Positions 1-9,104 of a DNA stretch of 26,857 bases are shown here, piece after piece. Numbering within the stretch: position 1 is the stretch's first letter; each line of letters begins with the position of its first letter. The DNA comes from Didymodactylos carnosus (taxonomy: Eukaryota > Rotifera > Eurotatoria > Philodinida > Philodinidae): NCBI GenBank assembly GCA_905250885.1, contig CAJNOQ010002020.1, positions 1 to 26,857 of the forward strand, written 5' to 3'. A program made the translations under genes and the position numbers. The notes under the pieces are model-generated. The model was not told the origin of the DNA. It searched no databases and was given only the letters and a program-made list of their open reading frames with translations.

Positions 1-35
1 TTCATTTTTTTTTTTTTTTTTTGCCCTTTCCTTTT

Positions 36-65
<30 letters not shown>
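1..65. repeat. Poly-T / low-complexity tract
   Basis: Two long T runs are separated by a short pyrimidine-rich stretch. This is simple sequence, or the poly-A end of a retroelement read from the other strand. A poly-A tail origin is possible but nothing beside it proves it. Confidence 0.8.
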
Positions 66-68
<3 letters not shown>

Positions 69-245
69 TTTTGGAAAAAGAACGCTCAATAGTCATGATC
101 TGCAGTACCTGGAGAACCATTTCGCGTTTCTAGAAGTTCTCTACATTACTGTGTGCGCATTTTTCAAAAAATGTGACTAAACAAAAAAAAAAGAGAAAAA
201 ACTTCGAGCAATCGGATAATATCTGTCAACATAAAAACATGTTTT
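66..245 (+). repeat. Diverged dispersed repeat, copy A (partner at 8236-8430)
   Basis: This stretch aligns by eye, same orientation and with gaps, to 8236-8430. Shared blocks include a GAAAAA-GAACG start, a CAGTAC..GAGAA block, a TGCxCATTTTxCAAAAAA..GTGAxTAAACAA block and a TAATxTCTxTCxACATAA end. It has no recognisable coding content. It is probably an old non-autonomous transposon or retroelement end; the family is unknown. Confidence 0.45.
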
Positions 246-399
246 TTTCCGATTGCAGCTATCCAGAAGCCTATAGTTTCTCCTGAAATTAATTTTCTCT
301 TAGCTAGGTGTTTTTTCGTGCTCGAAGAATATTCATTAAATAACTGTTCTCTCATGAGGAGTCGTTTCGTTGAACAAAACTCTGTTTAACAGAGTGGTG

Positions 400-1565
400 T
401 GTTGGTTTAAGGATCCTCGCTACACATTTTTTCCTAACGGATTTGAACGAAACTTTTAAGAACTAAAGTTCATAATGTGAACAGGTTATGATAAAAATGT
501 TTGGTTATCATCCACAAACATTTCGGATTGAAAGCCATACAGAATTTACGGATTGGCACACTTTTGTAGCACTGTTCTCTAAAATTTGAACCACACTACT
601 TATACATCCAATTTCATAGCTAAATGGAGGATAAGAAGTCCATTTAGTTAATAACCCCGAGAACGTCTTCTTTCTATACATAGTAGTTTGGTGTTTTGTG
701 CTCCTGTGTTTAACTTGAACATCAAGAAATGGGATTATATATTTTTCAATTTCAAAAGTAAATTTATATCTGGATAAAATGAATTAAGTAATTTTAATAT
801 ATATATATATATCAGATGACCCATTGAAATTTAATAACAAAAAGGTATCATCGACCTACCTCAAATAATATTTGACTCCTTCATCCTGAAGTTTAGAATA
901 TAAACACACCTCAAGATGACTCATGAATATATTCGCAAGAATGGGTATCAGAGGAGAACTCATAGAAACACCATTTGTTTGACGATACAATTTGTCCATT
1001 AAAGAGAAAATGGCTATCTGACGTTGCCATTTGTAAAAGCAACTCAGAATTCTTTCCGTCTTGACAGCTATTGATGTTTGAACACTATTTCGAACATTTT
1101 ATTTTACATTTATTATTTAAAGGATATAATTTTTCTAATATGAGATTAATAGTGTATTCTAGTGGAACTTTTGTAAATAAGTTAACCACACCAAATGATA
1201 CAGTTTTACAATCTATCCGGTGTTAGTTTTGAAATCTCATCGACAAAATGAAAACAGTCTTTACAATCAAATTTATTATTATTTAAAAAAGACAATCTAT
1301 CTGCTAAAAGTTTAGCCAGTCCGTAGTTATACGTCTTTATCACTGACAAAATAGGTCTTAAAGGAATAGCAATCTTTATGAATTTTGGTAGTACATATAG
1401 GCTACCCGGACGAGATGCTGTCCATCGACATCGCAGATATTCTTGTTCTGAGATAAAGCCTCGATTTTTTAAGTCTAAAAGACCGAAGGAACGAAGAAAA
1501 GTTTGTAAAGCTATGATGTGTGAAGAAAATAATCTTAATCAAGAATGATCAGAAGTATTTCTTTC
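400..1565 (-). pseudogene. Decayed Penelope-like element reverse transcriptase (Athena-type)
   Basis: Translating the minus strand in shifting frames gives the Penelope-like RT motifs in correct order. At ~1290-1410 is an LYVLPKFIK..PLRPILS block (family: YGLPKxHK..PLRPIVS). At ~1130-1203 is SFGVVNLFTKVPLE (family SFDVxxLFTNVPL). At ~910-1000 is YRQTNGVSMSSPL followed by LANIFM (family MGSPL). At 850-858 the catalytic YVDD box reads stop-VDD. At ~620-760 are FTFEIE, PFLDVQV and MYRKKTFSG. The copy is dead. There is a TAA at 1206-1208 with a frameshift beside it, another frameshift near 985, a TAG at 856-858 replacing the Tyr, and the first catalytic Asp is Gly. I cannot read a GIY-YIG endonuclease beyond the 3' end, which would suit the endonuclease-deficient Athena branch, but decay could also explain its absence. 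The outer boundaries are approximate. Confidence 0.85.
797..812. repeat. (TA)n microsatellite
   Basis: A short perfect AT dinucleotide run lies inside the decayed reverse transcriptase and interrupts its reading frame region. Confidence 0.85.
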
Positions 1566-2372
1566 TACTATTTTGATGCTTTTCGATTGAGCAATTTATT
1601 CACTGATCAAGTTGTCTATTCTGCTTTTTCTCTCAGTTCTAAATCATTTATCTAATTAGTTAAAAATTTGATGATCAAAAGTCTCATTTTTGGTGATCAT
1701 TTCACAAGGAATAATTTTCGTGATAACAAAACACGTTTTCCCCTCATTTTGTGCACTTTTTCATTTTTTAAGAGAACAAATTCACTGGATGAAAGTTTTA
1801 ACTTGAAAAGAACCAAATGTGATTTTCTTTTCTAGATTTCTTTTGTATGATCTGTTAGAATCAACAAAATATTCGGGAGAAGGGTGTGTATAACAGACTT
1901 TCTTCAAAGTAGTATGACAGATCCCGCCGGATAAGGTCTAAAATCTGAAAAAAGTACCACTCTAATACCATGGTAAGCGATATTTTGTACTATTTACTTT
2001 TCGTTCAAACTCATCAAATTCAGGAATACGAGCATTTTTTTACTATCATGTACCCGATGAGTGCCTTTTTCATAGATATGAATTAACATCAATACTGGAA
2101 CGTTATTTTGACAATGAGTCGACACAGAATAAGCGTTTCTACGACAAAAGATCATTTACACATCTCCATCTGTCAATCTTGATTGAAAAAAATTCTCAAA
2201 TTTTAGTGTAGTTGATCAAAGCACATGAAAATTAGGTGTGACAGACAATCAATTTTGACAGAAAATTATTTATTAAATTCTCTTTCGAATGAATTTATTT
2301 CAAGAGGAACTTATTTTTGTCCAAATATGACTTCTAAGTACGACTAAAGTAATCCTGAAGTTACAGTTTTCG
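1566..2372. other. Spacer with no recognisable gene
   Basis: The stretch is AT-rich, with many stops in all frames. It lies 5' of the readable part of the reverse transcriptase relic and may hold more of its N-terminal half, but I could not recognise conserved motifs in it. Confidence 0.5.
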
Positions 2373-2378
2373 TTTATT
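2373..2378 (-). promoter_or_regulatory. Poly(A) signal AATAAA of the DUSP12-like gene
   Basis: AATAAA on the minus strand lies about 30 bases past the phosphatase stop codon, a plausible cleavage and polyadenylation signal with a very short 3' UTR. Confidence 0.5.
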
Positions 2379-2408
2379 TATACAAAATAATAATTAAAAC
2401 AATTTTTC

Positions 2409-3599
2409 TTAAATAGCACTATTTGTATTAATATCTTCATTCACCTCTGTTCTTTGTATAATGTCAACTTCTAACGGCTTTTCGACTACAGTTATAGTAT
2501 GATTTTGTTGTGGAGTGCGTTGTAATAATAATTTTTCTAAATCATTATTTCTCGCTTGATGCTGATCAATTTTTCCACGATGAAAATGGAATGCTGGTGA
2601 AACCCATTTAGCACATGTGCATTTTTCTCCAACGAGAGAATAACGTCCAACTTTTGTTTTACATTTTAAACATTCAATGTCGCCATCATTTGCACTAAAT
2701 ACATCAAGTAACCAATCAAGATAAGATGTAAATAATTCTTGTTGACAAACGTTTGTATCCGTTTTTGCTGCATCTAATTCATTTTGTTTTTGTTTATAGG
2801 AAGACATTTTTGTGAACCAGTCAAATTTTCCACTACCCGGTCGATGATAAACCAAATCTTTGTCAGTGAACAAGATCGTACGACATTTTTTACATTTATA
2901 TTCAACTTCTGTCAACGATTGTTTTTCTTTATTAATCGGAAAATAGTCACGAAATTTTTTTAATGTAGTTTGTTTCTCTTCAGCTTGTACCGTTGGATCA
3001 TAATCAATATAGTCCATTCTCAAACGTTCTAATTGAAATTCTCTATACAGCGAATGTGTTTTATCTAGTCTATAATTCATGTGATAAAATAATTGTAGTT
3101 GGGATAAAAAACCATCATTCGGTGACACACAACGACGTCTTTCACTTAATCTGCGAATTGCTTCGTGATGAGTTAGATTGTATTTCTTCATAAGATACAT
3201 TGCTGCGATAGTTGCACTTCTCGACATTCCTGCCTAAAATAAAGCAATATATAGTAGATTGTTAAAATTGTTAAATGAACGTACTTTCCTACTTACATGA
3301 CAATGAATTAAAACCTTGAAATTGTTTTTAACAGCATTATCAATAAATTCATAGCATGAATCAAATTCGGATAATAAATCAAATTGTTCCATATCATCCG
3401 CTTTAACATATTTTATAATTCGTTTCTTATCTGGACCAAAAGATGGCTCATAATCAAGTACGGTCAGAATGTGAGTGATTGAAAGTGCATCAAGTGCCAG
3501 TTTATTTTCCGAGGCATCAATGTTGCCTAACCAAACATTCTCGTCTATAAGATCAGCAGAAAACATTATTTGATCTAAAATACAACCATGTACTTTCAT
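2409..3599 (-). CDS. DUSP12: DUSP12/YVH1-type dual-specificity phosphatase with C-terminal zinc-binding domain (2 exons)
   Basis: Exon 1 is 3297-3599 and exon 2 is 2409-3233. The 63-bp intron 3234-3296 has GTAAGT..TTTTAG ends and is phase 0. The joined product is 375 residues; human DUSP12 has 340. The phosphatase signature HCHAGMSRS is rebuilt exactly across the splice, giving catalytic Cys100 and phosphate-binding Arg106 (CX5R). Acidic residues in VKADDMEQFD lie where the family has its general acid. The C-terminal half has the DUSP12 zinc-binding cysteines: YKCKKC near residue 175, then ECLKCKTKVG..GEKCTCAKW and the family-typical SPAFHFH. DUSP12/YVH1 proteins dephosphorylate Ser/Thr/Tyr substrates, and in yeast and human they act in maturation of the 60S ribosomal subunit through the zinc domain. 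The start at 3599 fits the family; Met codons at 3566 (product 364 residues) or 3683 are also possible. The poly(A) signal follows closely. Confidence 0.93.
3234..3296 (-). other. Intron splitting the phosphatase active-site loop
   Basis: The 63-bp intron has donor GTAAGT and acceptor TTTTAG. It falls between the His after the catalytic Cys and the following Ala, so neither exon alone encodes an active site. Confidence 0.9.
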
Positions 3600-3960
3600 A
3601 ATGATGAACTCCAAGAAATTAAAGCAAAAGATATCATCCACAATCACCATTTGAATTGTGCTCTTAATTATATGGCATAACACGACACGGAATTTTTTAC
3701 ATTCAATAGTCGTGACAGTTAGTCCTTTCTTTATCCTTCATACCTACAGATAACGCTGCAAAAAGAAACTCCGAAAAAGATTGAACTTCTTAGACGAGAA
3801 GTGAGATTTATGGTAAGAAGTCCCATTGAGTGTCATATTTTCTTCTTTATTTATTGCAAAGAATTTCGTCAGTTTCTGTATTATTTCTTTACGCATTTAT
3901 TTTAATTTATTTGCTTTTTCATCGCTAGTCATACATTTTTTTCTGTCAAATTTGGTTGTC
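3600..3960. other. Upstream spacer of the phosphatase gene
   Basis: The exon 1 frame stays open upstream to 3683 but adds no conserved residues, so this is probably 5' UTR and promoter. No clear TATA box or other element could be assigned. Confidence 0.4.
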
Positions 3961-3964
3961 GTCC

Positions 3965-4065
3965 AACATAAGTATACTTAATGAGTAAATTTTCGAAAAA
4001 ATACTCAGTATAAGTTACATGAGTACTCAAAGTCGTACTCGTAGCTGACTCAGTACGCTTTTTTA
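3965..4065 (-). repeat. TACTCA/TGAGTA-rich dispersed repeat, copy 1
   Basis: The stretch contains the perfect palindrome TGAGTACTCA at 4020-4029 and several partial copies (ATACTCAGTAT, ACTCGTAGCTGACTCAGTAC). Read on the minus strand it shares GAGTACGACTTT and neighbouring motifs with the cluster at 26733-26857, so the two lie in opposite orientations. Confidence 0.55.
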
Positions 4066-4511
4066 ACCAACCTATCCGAACAATGATCAATAAATTCACA
4101 TGTCGTGACCTCAATAACAAACAATCGTTTTTAGTAGATGTCTCCAATAGCTGACAGAAAAGCTCAACACCTCTTGCTTTCATTTCGTCATTTATTAAGA
4201 AGAATAAAACTTAGAAAAACATGAGATCAAAGTTTCAACTGAAGAACAGTATATCGGATGGGATGGCTTCTCCGTAGGTCATAATTTCTAAAAAAGTACT
4301 ATGTCAGGGAGAGAAAAAGTCACATTTTAGACGATCTCGCGAGAAGTCTTAAGTTATGGGTGTTACGACAAAAATTAAATCCTTATGTCTTACAAAAGGT
4401 ACAGTCAAAGAGGGTCAAATTTGTTGAGTCATCAGCATTTAGTGGGAGCTATAACCTACATGATTCTGCAGTTCGAAAATCGACTTCGCTCATCAAATTT
4501 ACAGCTAAAAG

Positions 4512-4583
4512 ATTATTTACCATTAGCTCAAGGTTCGAGAGTCATGCTCTACAATGGATATTCAGCGAATTTATATGAAACGG
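4512..4583 (+). pseudogene. Displaced fragment of the tetraspan gene at 8538-9104
   Basis: Positions 4521-4583 match 8663-8725 (opposite strand) over 63 nt with two mismatches. The match encodes LAQGSRVMLYNGYSANLYET, the loop after the third membrane helix of the claudin-like protein. An ATTATTTA block at 4512-4519 matches the parent again if about 8 bases were deleted. Both mismatches are synonymous (TCA/TCG, TAC/TAT), and the piece sits in an ATG-initiated 75-codon frame, 4385-4612. No other part of the parent gene is recognisable around it. It is probably a duplicated or captured gene scrap; whether it is expressed is unknown. Confidence 0.75.
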
Positions 4584-4619
4584 AACTTAACGAAATTTAT
4601 ACGAAGCTTTAAAACTTTT

Positions 4620-5160
4620 TTACAGCCCCGCAAAGTTGATCTCTTATTACGGCCCTGCTATAAAGTGTGTAAGAGACAGTGCGCGAGCCTATCGAACATT
4701 TACACTGGACAGATCAAAACATATTAGAAAACATTTTCTTATCGAAACGAGAAGAAATGTTTCTTGAACACAGTTGATAATAGGACGACATGGATCATTT
4801 AGTGATAGTTACCAGCGTCTAGGTCCAACGAAAGACTTTGTATATTGTGAGAAATAATGCTGAGATTGTTGAAATCATTAATAGAACAAAAAGATTTTGG
4901 CTATGGATTCAAAAGAGAAAAGGAAGACGATAATAGATTGAAGTTTGATTTGACACATACATACTTAAGGAGCCTCTCTCAGAAATTATCTCTGACACCC
5001 TACATCCAATTTTGACCAAACTTTCCGTAAATGTTAGGTTTAATGAGTTATGGGGATGAAAGAATTTTTTGTCTTCAAGTCTTACCGTTTAGGAGTTTTC
5101 CAGATATCAAGGTCCAAAAAGGACTCTGAAGTTTTTCTTAAAATTTTTTAATATACTTCA
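4620..5160. other. Spacer with nothing recognised
   Basis: Stops are frequent in all frames. I saw no RNA gene, repeat partner or conserved motif here. Confidence 0.4.
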
Positions 5161-5162
5161 AG

Positions 5163-5412
5163 CTAGAGAGTTCGGGTTTGTTTTATTTTAAACTAGAAAC
5201 CTAACTACATGGACTGACGAGCGCCGATTTTCCAGTTAAGCCTTTGTTGGTTTTCCCGGCAGCCAACAACCTTCAAAACCGGAAAAATCCTTCCGAGTTT
5301 TCTAAAAATCCGCAATTTGACAAAAAATTAAGACCTAATTCAAAAATCGGCACCGGTCACTCCATGTAGTTTCTTTTCCTCTTTTAAACAAAAAAAGAAT
5401 GAACTCTCTACG
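5163..5412. mobile_element. Foldback (MITE-like) element with long imperfect terminal inverted repeats
   Basis: The left end (CTAGAGAGTTC...TTTTAAA...GAAAC...AACTACATGGA.TGAC..G.GCCGATTTT, 5163-5232) is the imperfect reverse complement of the right end (5341-5412). The strongest core is AACTACATGGA..GCCGATTTT at 5203-5230 against 5341-5371. The interior has no open frame. The overall size of about 250 bp and long arms suggest a non-autonomous DNA transposon. I could not identify a target-site duplication. Confidence 0.7.
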
Positions 5413-6340
5413 ACAAACCGCTATAAAAGATCTTGAGAAACACTTCAGGTATAACTTCTACGTAGAGAAAACGCTGTATAATGCTCAGTTTTAGGACTTG
5501 TAGGAAAATACTTGTAACTTTTTGATGCAGGGTCACACAAAGTTATGCAAGATCTTATTTTGATCAGAAAATTTTGTTCTACAAATCTGTGCGTTCAAAA
5601 AAAGATTTAATTGCATAGGTATCCAAGAAAAAGCTATTATTTGAAGACCAGGTTTTCGGGGCTGCTAGAAAACTTGCTCGGAAGCCTCGAAACTTACTTA
5701 TATAACCGAAAGCGATACAGATTCTGAAAGTGGACACTTCAGGGTATCTTCCTATGTGCTTATCTCACCGATTTTTTGACCGAAGATCACTATTTCTGAG
5801 GGGGGAGGGCTTATGCATTAACCATTGTTCATGCGAAAATGAAATATATCATATACAAATTGATGGATATTATTTTAAAAAAAAAGTAATCACGAATGCA
5901 GCAGATAATTTTGATATAATAACAATAATTTATTTGTTAAAATTACTAGAAATTTTTGACCTACTACGGTCATTTTCAACTGAATATCAAAATTTAAAAT
6001 TAAATTAAAACAGTTAAAAATAGAACAATTAAATAGAAAAGAGATCTAATTGTAAATGTCAATGCGCTAACAGAAAACTGTTCGTATTCCTTTTTAATTG
6101 CTAATTGTTAACCAACATTTATTTTCTTATTTAACATTTATATAATAACACCATCTGAATGCACATATAATGGAGTTGAACGATCTGCATCAAGCATGCC
6201 GATCGTGTGCCTAATGACTCTTTAATTAGCAATATGTATTTATGCATTTCTAAAAATATTTTCTAGAAATCATGTGCGGCAAATTCAGACCCTGTATTGT
6301 TATAATATTTTTCAATAGCTGATTTTGGCTCATTATCAAT
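5413..6340. other. Spacer with no supported gene
   Basis: One 92-codon open frame (5730-6008, plus) starts at a GTG and shows no recognisable domain, so I do not call it. A G-rich stretch at ~5793-5824 weakly resembles 26690-26725. The rest is AT-rich and unremarkable. Confidence 0.4.
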
Positions 6341-6344
6341 GTTC

Positions 6345-6397
6345 TTATTTTTATTATTATTGTTCATATTATCATCATCATCATCATTATTATTATC
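6345..6397. repeat. Imperfect ATT/ATC trinucleotide microsatellite
   Basis: Runs of TTA and ATC repeat units are interrupted by short non-repeat bases. Confidence 0.8.
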
Positions 6398-6687
6398 TGA
6401 CTGTTTCTCATTATCACATAGTGTATCAATACAATCTAATATTTCTTTTTATTTTATATTATTCAATAATTTTGTACATGATCATGCCAATTCCACTTAA
6501 AATCTTAATAGATTGATTTTATTTTATTTTAACTACTTTATTTGGAATTGATTTTGTTAGCTTATTTGGTTTAATTTATCTGGATTTTTCAGATGTTTAT
6601 TAGTACGTGTCAGTAAATGTCGACATGTTTTCTTAATATATAAACCACCATAAATGGATATTTAGCCTTATATACTAAACCCGACTG

Positions 6688-6891
6688 TAATTCATTACGA
6701 ATTAGATCTTTTAATTGAAAACCTTTACCAGTTGTATTATCCGTTGTATATATTAAACGAATATTTTTGGTTGGAACTTATGTATTAGGAATGTCTTTGA
6801 TACGTTTTCCATAAAATGTACTTGTTCCACCATAACAAGAGATTATAAATACAACAACATCTTTTTCATTATATTGTTTATTGATTTGTTA
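6688..6891 (-). repeat. Inverted duplication, left arm (decayed coding-like DNA)
   Basis: The arm is the reverse complement of 7432-7635, equal in length (204 bp). I count 9 differences by hand, about 96% identity. The minus strand reads as protein-like sequence (EKDVVVFIISCYGGT, then LIYTTDNTTGKGFQLKDL) but has a TAA where the other arm has CAA, plus a second TAA shared by both arms. Outside the arm the frame continues as NELQSGLVYKAKYPFM, so more of the ancestral exon survives here. I do not recognise the family. The TTDxxxxKGF stretch loosely recalls the end of a CUB domain, which I would not rely on. Confidence 0.7.
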
Positions 6892-7118
6892 TTGTTGTTG
6901 CTATTATAAAGACACATTGTTAGAAACGAGAGGTTGTCAATTTTGGACGTATTTTTGGAACTTCGTTCTCGAGCACACCATCTGCTTGAAAAAGCTTTTT
7001 TACAGACTACGAGAAAGAGCACATTCGAAAGTACAAATCAAACTGAATTTTCACTTTTGCTACACTTTTTTTACGGAAATAGTAGCAGAAAAAAAATTTC
7101 AAGTTGATAAAACTACCA

Positions 7119-7259
7119 GAGTTTTCATTTCTTCTCACCTTTCGTCTAACTTGCGTAGTTTTCTTGATTGAAGTTTTGAAATTAAGGTTTAGGTATGGTT
7201 ATGTAGAGTATTTTGCGGCACATCTGTTAGAAAAAACATTAACCTTAAGGTCCTAAAAG
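7119..7259 (+). repeat. Direct repeat, copy 1 (partner 7785-7921)
   Basis: The stretch aligns with 7785-7921. Shared blocks include TTGCGTAGTTTTCTTGATTG, a GTTTAxGTATGGTT block and a CTTAAGGTCCTAAA end. Divergence is moderate, with small indels. The copy sits in the spacer between the two arms of the inverted duplication. Confidence 0.7.
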
Positions 7260-7431
7260 AACACGAGAAAAATCGAAAATACTAATGGTATCATTCTTTA
7301 CGACGCACACGTTAGCATTGCAATTCATTAGTAATATTACTATGAAAAATGGTTGTCCATCTCAATACATTTATAAGATTTTTGGTATTTATATGAATAA
7401 ATATATTAATGACGGAAACAAACAAGGTGTA

Positions 7432-7635
7432 TAACAAGTAAATAAACAATATCATGAAAAAGATGTTGTTGTATTTATAATCTCTTGTTATGGTGGAACA
7501 AGTATATTTTACGGAAAAGGTATCGAAGACATTCCTAATACACAAGTTCCAACCAAAAATATTCGTTTAACATATACAACGGATAATACAACTGGTAAAG
7601 GTTTTCAATTAAAAGATCTAATTCGTAATGAATTA
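7432..7635 (+). repeat. Inverted duplication, right arm (decayed coding-like DNA)
   Basis: This is the partner of 6688-6891. On the plus strand the frame stays open through the arm from just after a TAA at 7432-7434 and reads EKDVVVFIISCYGGT...PTKNIRLTYTTDNTTGK. It hits a stop just past the arm's end. The same frame upstream of the TAA also looks protein-like (KNGCPSQYIYKIFGIYMNKY), suggesting the right arm retains the ancestral upstream part and the left arm the downstream part. Confidence 0.7.
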
Positions 7636-7784
7636 TATTTTTAATTCCTATTTCTCCATGGGTTTTCATGTGAAAAAATTTAAATCGTAGCTAAAAGATA
7701 GAGCGAAGTCAGGGTTGCAATATGACTAATTCAATTTTTCTTAGTTTCAAATCATTAACATAAGAAATCTTTTTGGATTCCAGA

Positions 7785-7921
7785 AAGTTTTCATTTATTT
7801 TCGCTTTTCGTTTATTTTGCGTAGTTTTCTTGATTGAAGTTTCGAAATTAATGTTTAAGTATGGTTCCTTAGCTTTTGCGGCGTATCTTTTAAAAAGAAC
7901 ATTAGTCTTAAGGTCCTAAAC
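7785..7921 (+). repeat. Direct repeat, copy 2 (partner 7119-7259)
   Basis: Second copy of the ~140-bp repeat, same orientation. Together the two copies bracket the right arm of the inverted duplication (outer span about 800 bp). Confidence 0.7.
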
Positions 7922-8235
7922 AACCGATGAAATATTTGTCCTCATCAACAAATATGTTGCGATGTCGACAGACTCTGTCTCTATTGACAGCTGCCAAAAG
8001 TTATCAATTCAGTCAGTAGATTTCCACTGCACCACTTCCACTGTGGTTTTCTATTTCAGCTACTTTTAAAGAGATAATTAGAGAGAATAATAGAATAGAG
8101 TAAGAGAAATGAAATAGAATTATTTTCCTTCTTATGAACAAATAGCGCCGGACAACTGATGCTAGTGAACTCTAAAAAATTTTCGAATCCAAAACACATT
8201 TTTCTTCCATTTATGTAGCTTATGGCGCCGAATCT

Positions 8236-8430
8236 GGACTTGTGTTTGAAAAAAGAACGTACAACGTCAATCTTCAGTACTCAGAGAATTTCCCGCTGTT
8301 TTCAAAAAAACTTGTGTATTTCTCTAGATCACCTAGTGCACATTTTGCAAAAAAAAAGTGATTAAACAAGAAAAAATACAAAATTCCCAGGAAAATACAT
8401 AATGTCTATCGACATAAGAAACCACCGCAT
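8236..8430 (+). repeat. Diverged dispersed repeat, copy B (partner at 66-245)
   Basis: It aligns with copy A near the window start in the same orientation. It ends about 110 bases beyond the 3' end of the tetraspan gene. Confidence 0.45.
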
Positions 8431-8537
8431 AAGTTCGCATACTTGGAAGATAACAAAGAGTCGAAAGTATATTTTAGAATTTACCAATGAAATTTTATCT
8501 TTTCATAATAAATGGAAATGTACTTGCAATCAGACCA

Positions 8538-9104
8538 TTAAGTTTTGGTATTAGACATATTCTTAATATGATCAATATTATCAGACATATTCACAATATA
8601 ATAGGATAGCCTTCCACCTGCAAATGCTGACAATCCGAAAGCGACCATCGTTAACAAGTGAGCCGTTTCGTATAAATTCGCTGAATATCCATTGTAGAGC
8701 ATGACTCTTGAACCTTGAGCTAATGCGGCGAGCATAAATAATATTGCTAAAAAGTATAGCACAGGTGTGAGAATATTCGCGACAGGTTGACGAAAGGCCA
8801 TGACAAGGGTCATTATTGCACCGAACGCTAAAAATAGAATGCCAAGAACTGAGAGACCAGCGGCATTCCTATACGTAGTGGACGATTGCGTATTGATCTG
8901 AGTGTTATAAACACAGTTCGTACCAAGCGCACACGAATAAAAATAATTGCTTGTATTTGAAATTATTGAATTTTTCGGAGAATCACTGTACGTTATGTAC
9001 CAATCACGTGTACCGATTCCAATACACGACAACAGAAGAGCAGTAGCACTGAGCACAGCAGCACAGAGTGTTATTTTTTGACTTGATTTATCTGCTGTAG
9101 CCAT
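8538..9104 (-). CDS. Claudin/PMP22-like four-transmembrane protein
   Basis: This is a single-exon gene of 188 residues. Four hydrophobic segments are visible: ~12-31, ~83-107, ~109-131 and ~148-170. They give the PMP22/EMP/MP20/claudin topology with a large first extracellular loop and cytoplasmic ends. The first loop contains a Trp (TRDWYITY) followed by a Cys pair (YSCALGTNC), which resembles the W..C..C pattern of claudin-like first loops although the full W-GLW motif is absent. A short loop GSRVMLYNGYSANLYET lies between helices 3 and 4. Family members form cell contacts, regulate channels or shape membranes; which role applies here cannot be told. The ATG at 9104 directly precedes a hydrophilic leader and helix 1, so the start is convincing. 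A 63-bp piece of this gene recurs inverted at 4521-4583. Confidence 0.85.
   Translation of the reverse strand: MATADKSSQKITLCAAVLSATALLLSCIGIGTRDWYITYSDSPKNSIISNTSNYFYSCALGTNCVYNTQINTQSSTTYRNAAGLSVLGILFLAFGAIMTLVMAFRQPVANILTPVLYFLAILFMLAALAQGSRVMLYNGYSANLYETAHLLTMVAFGLSAFAGGRLSYYIVNMSDNIDHIKNMSNTKT

Noticed and set aside
3929..4183. 84-codon minus-strand open frame
   Set aside because: It overlaps the TACTCA repeat and reads the repeat as protein; no conserved domain.
4528..4545. GGTTCGAGA string resembling a tRNA B box
   Set aside because: It arises from the tetraspan coding fragment (TCA to TCG); no A box or cloverleaf is present.
5730..6008. 92-codon plus-strand open frame
   Set aside because: It starts with GTG, is low complexity toward its end and lacks a domain.
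7450..7530. FIISCYGG resembling a caspase active-site strand
   Set aside because: The downstream sequence does not follow the caspase fold order and no catalytic His block is seen upstream; left as unidentified.
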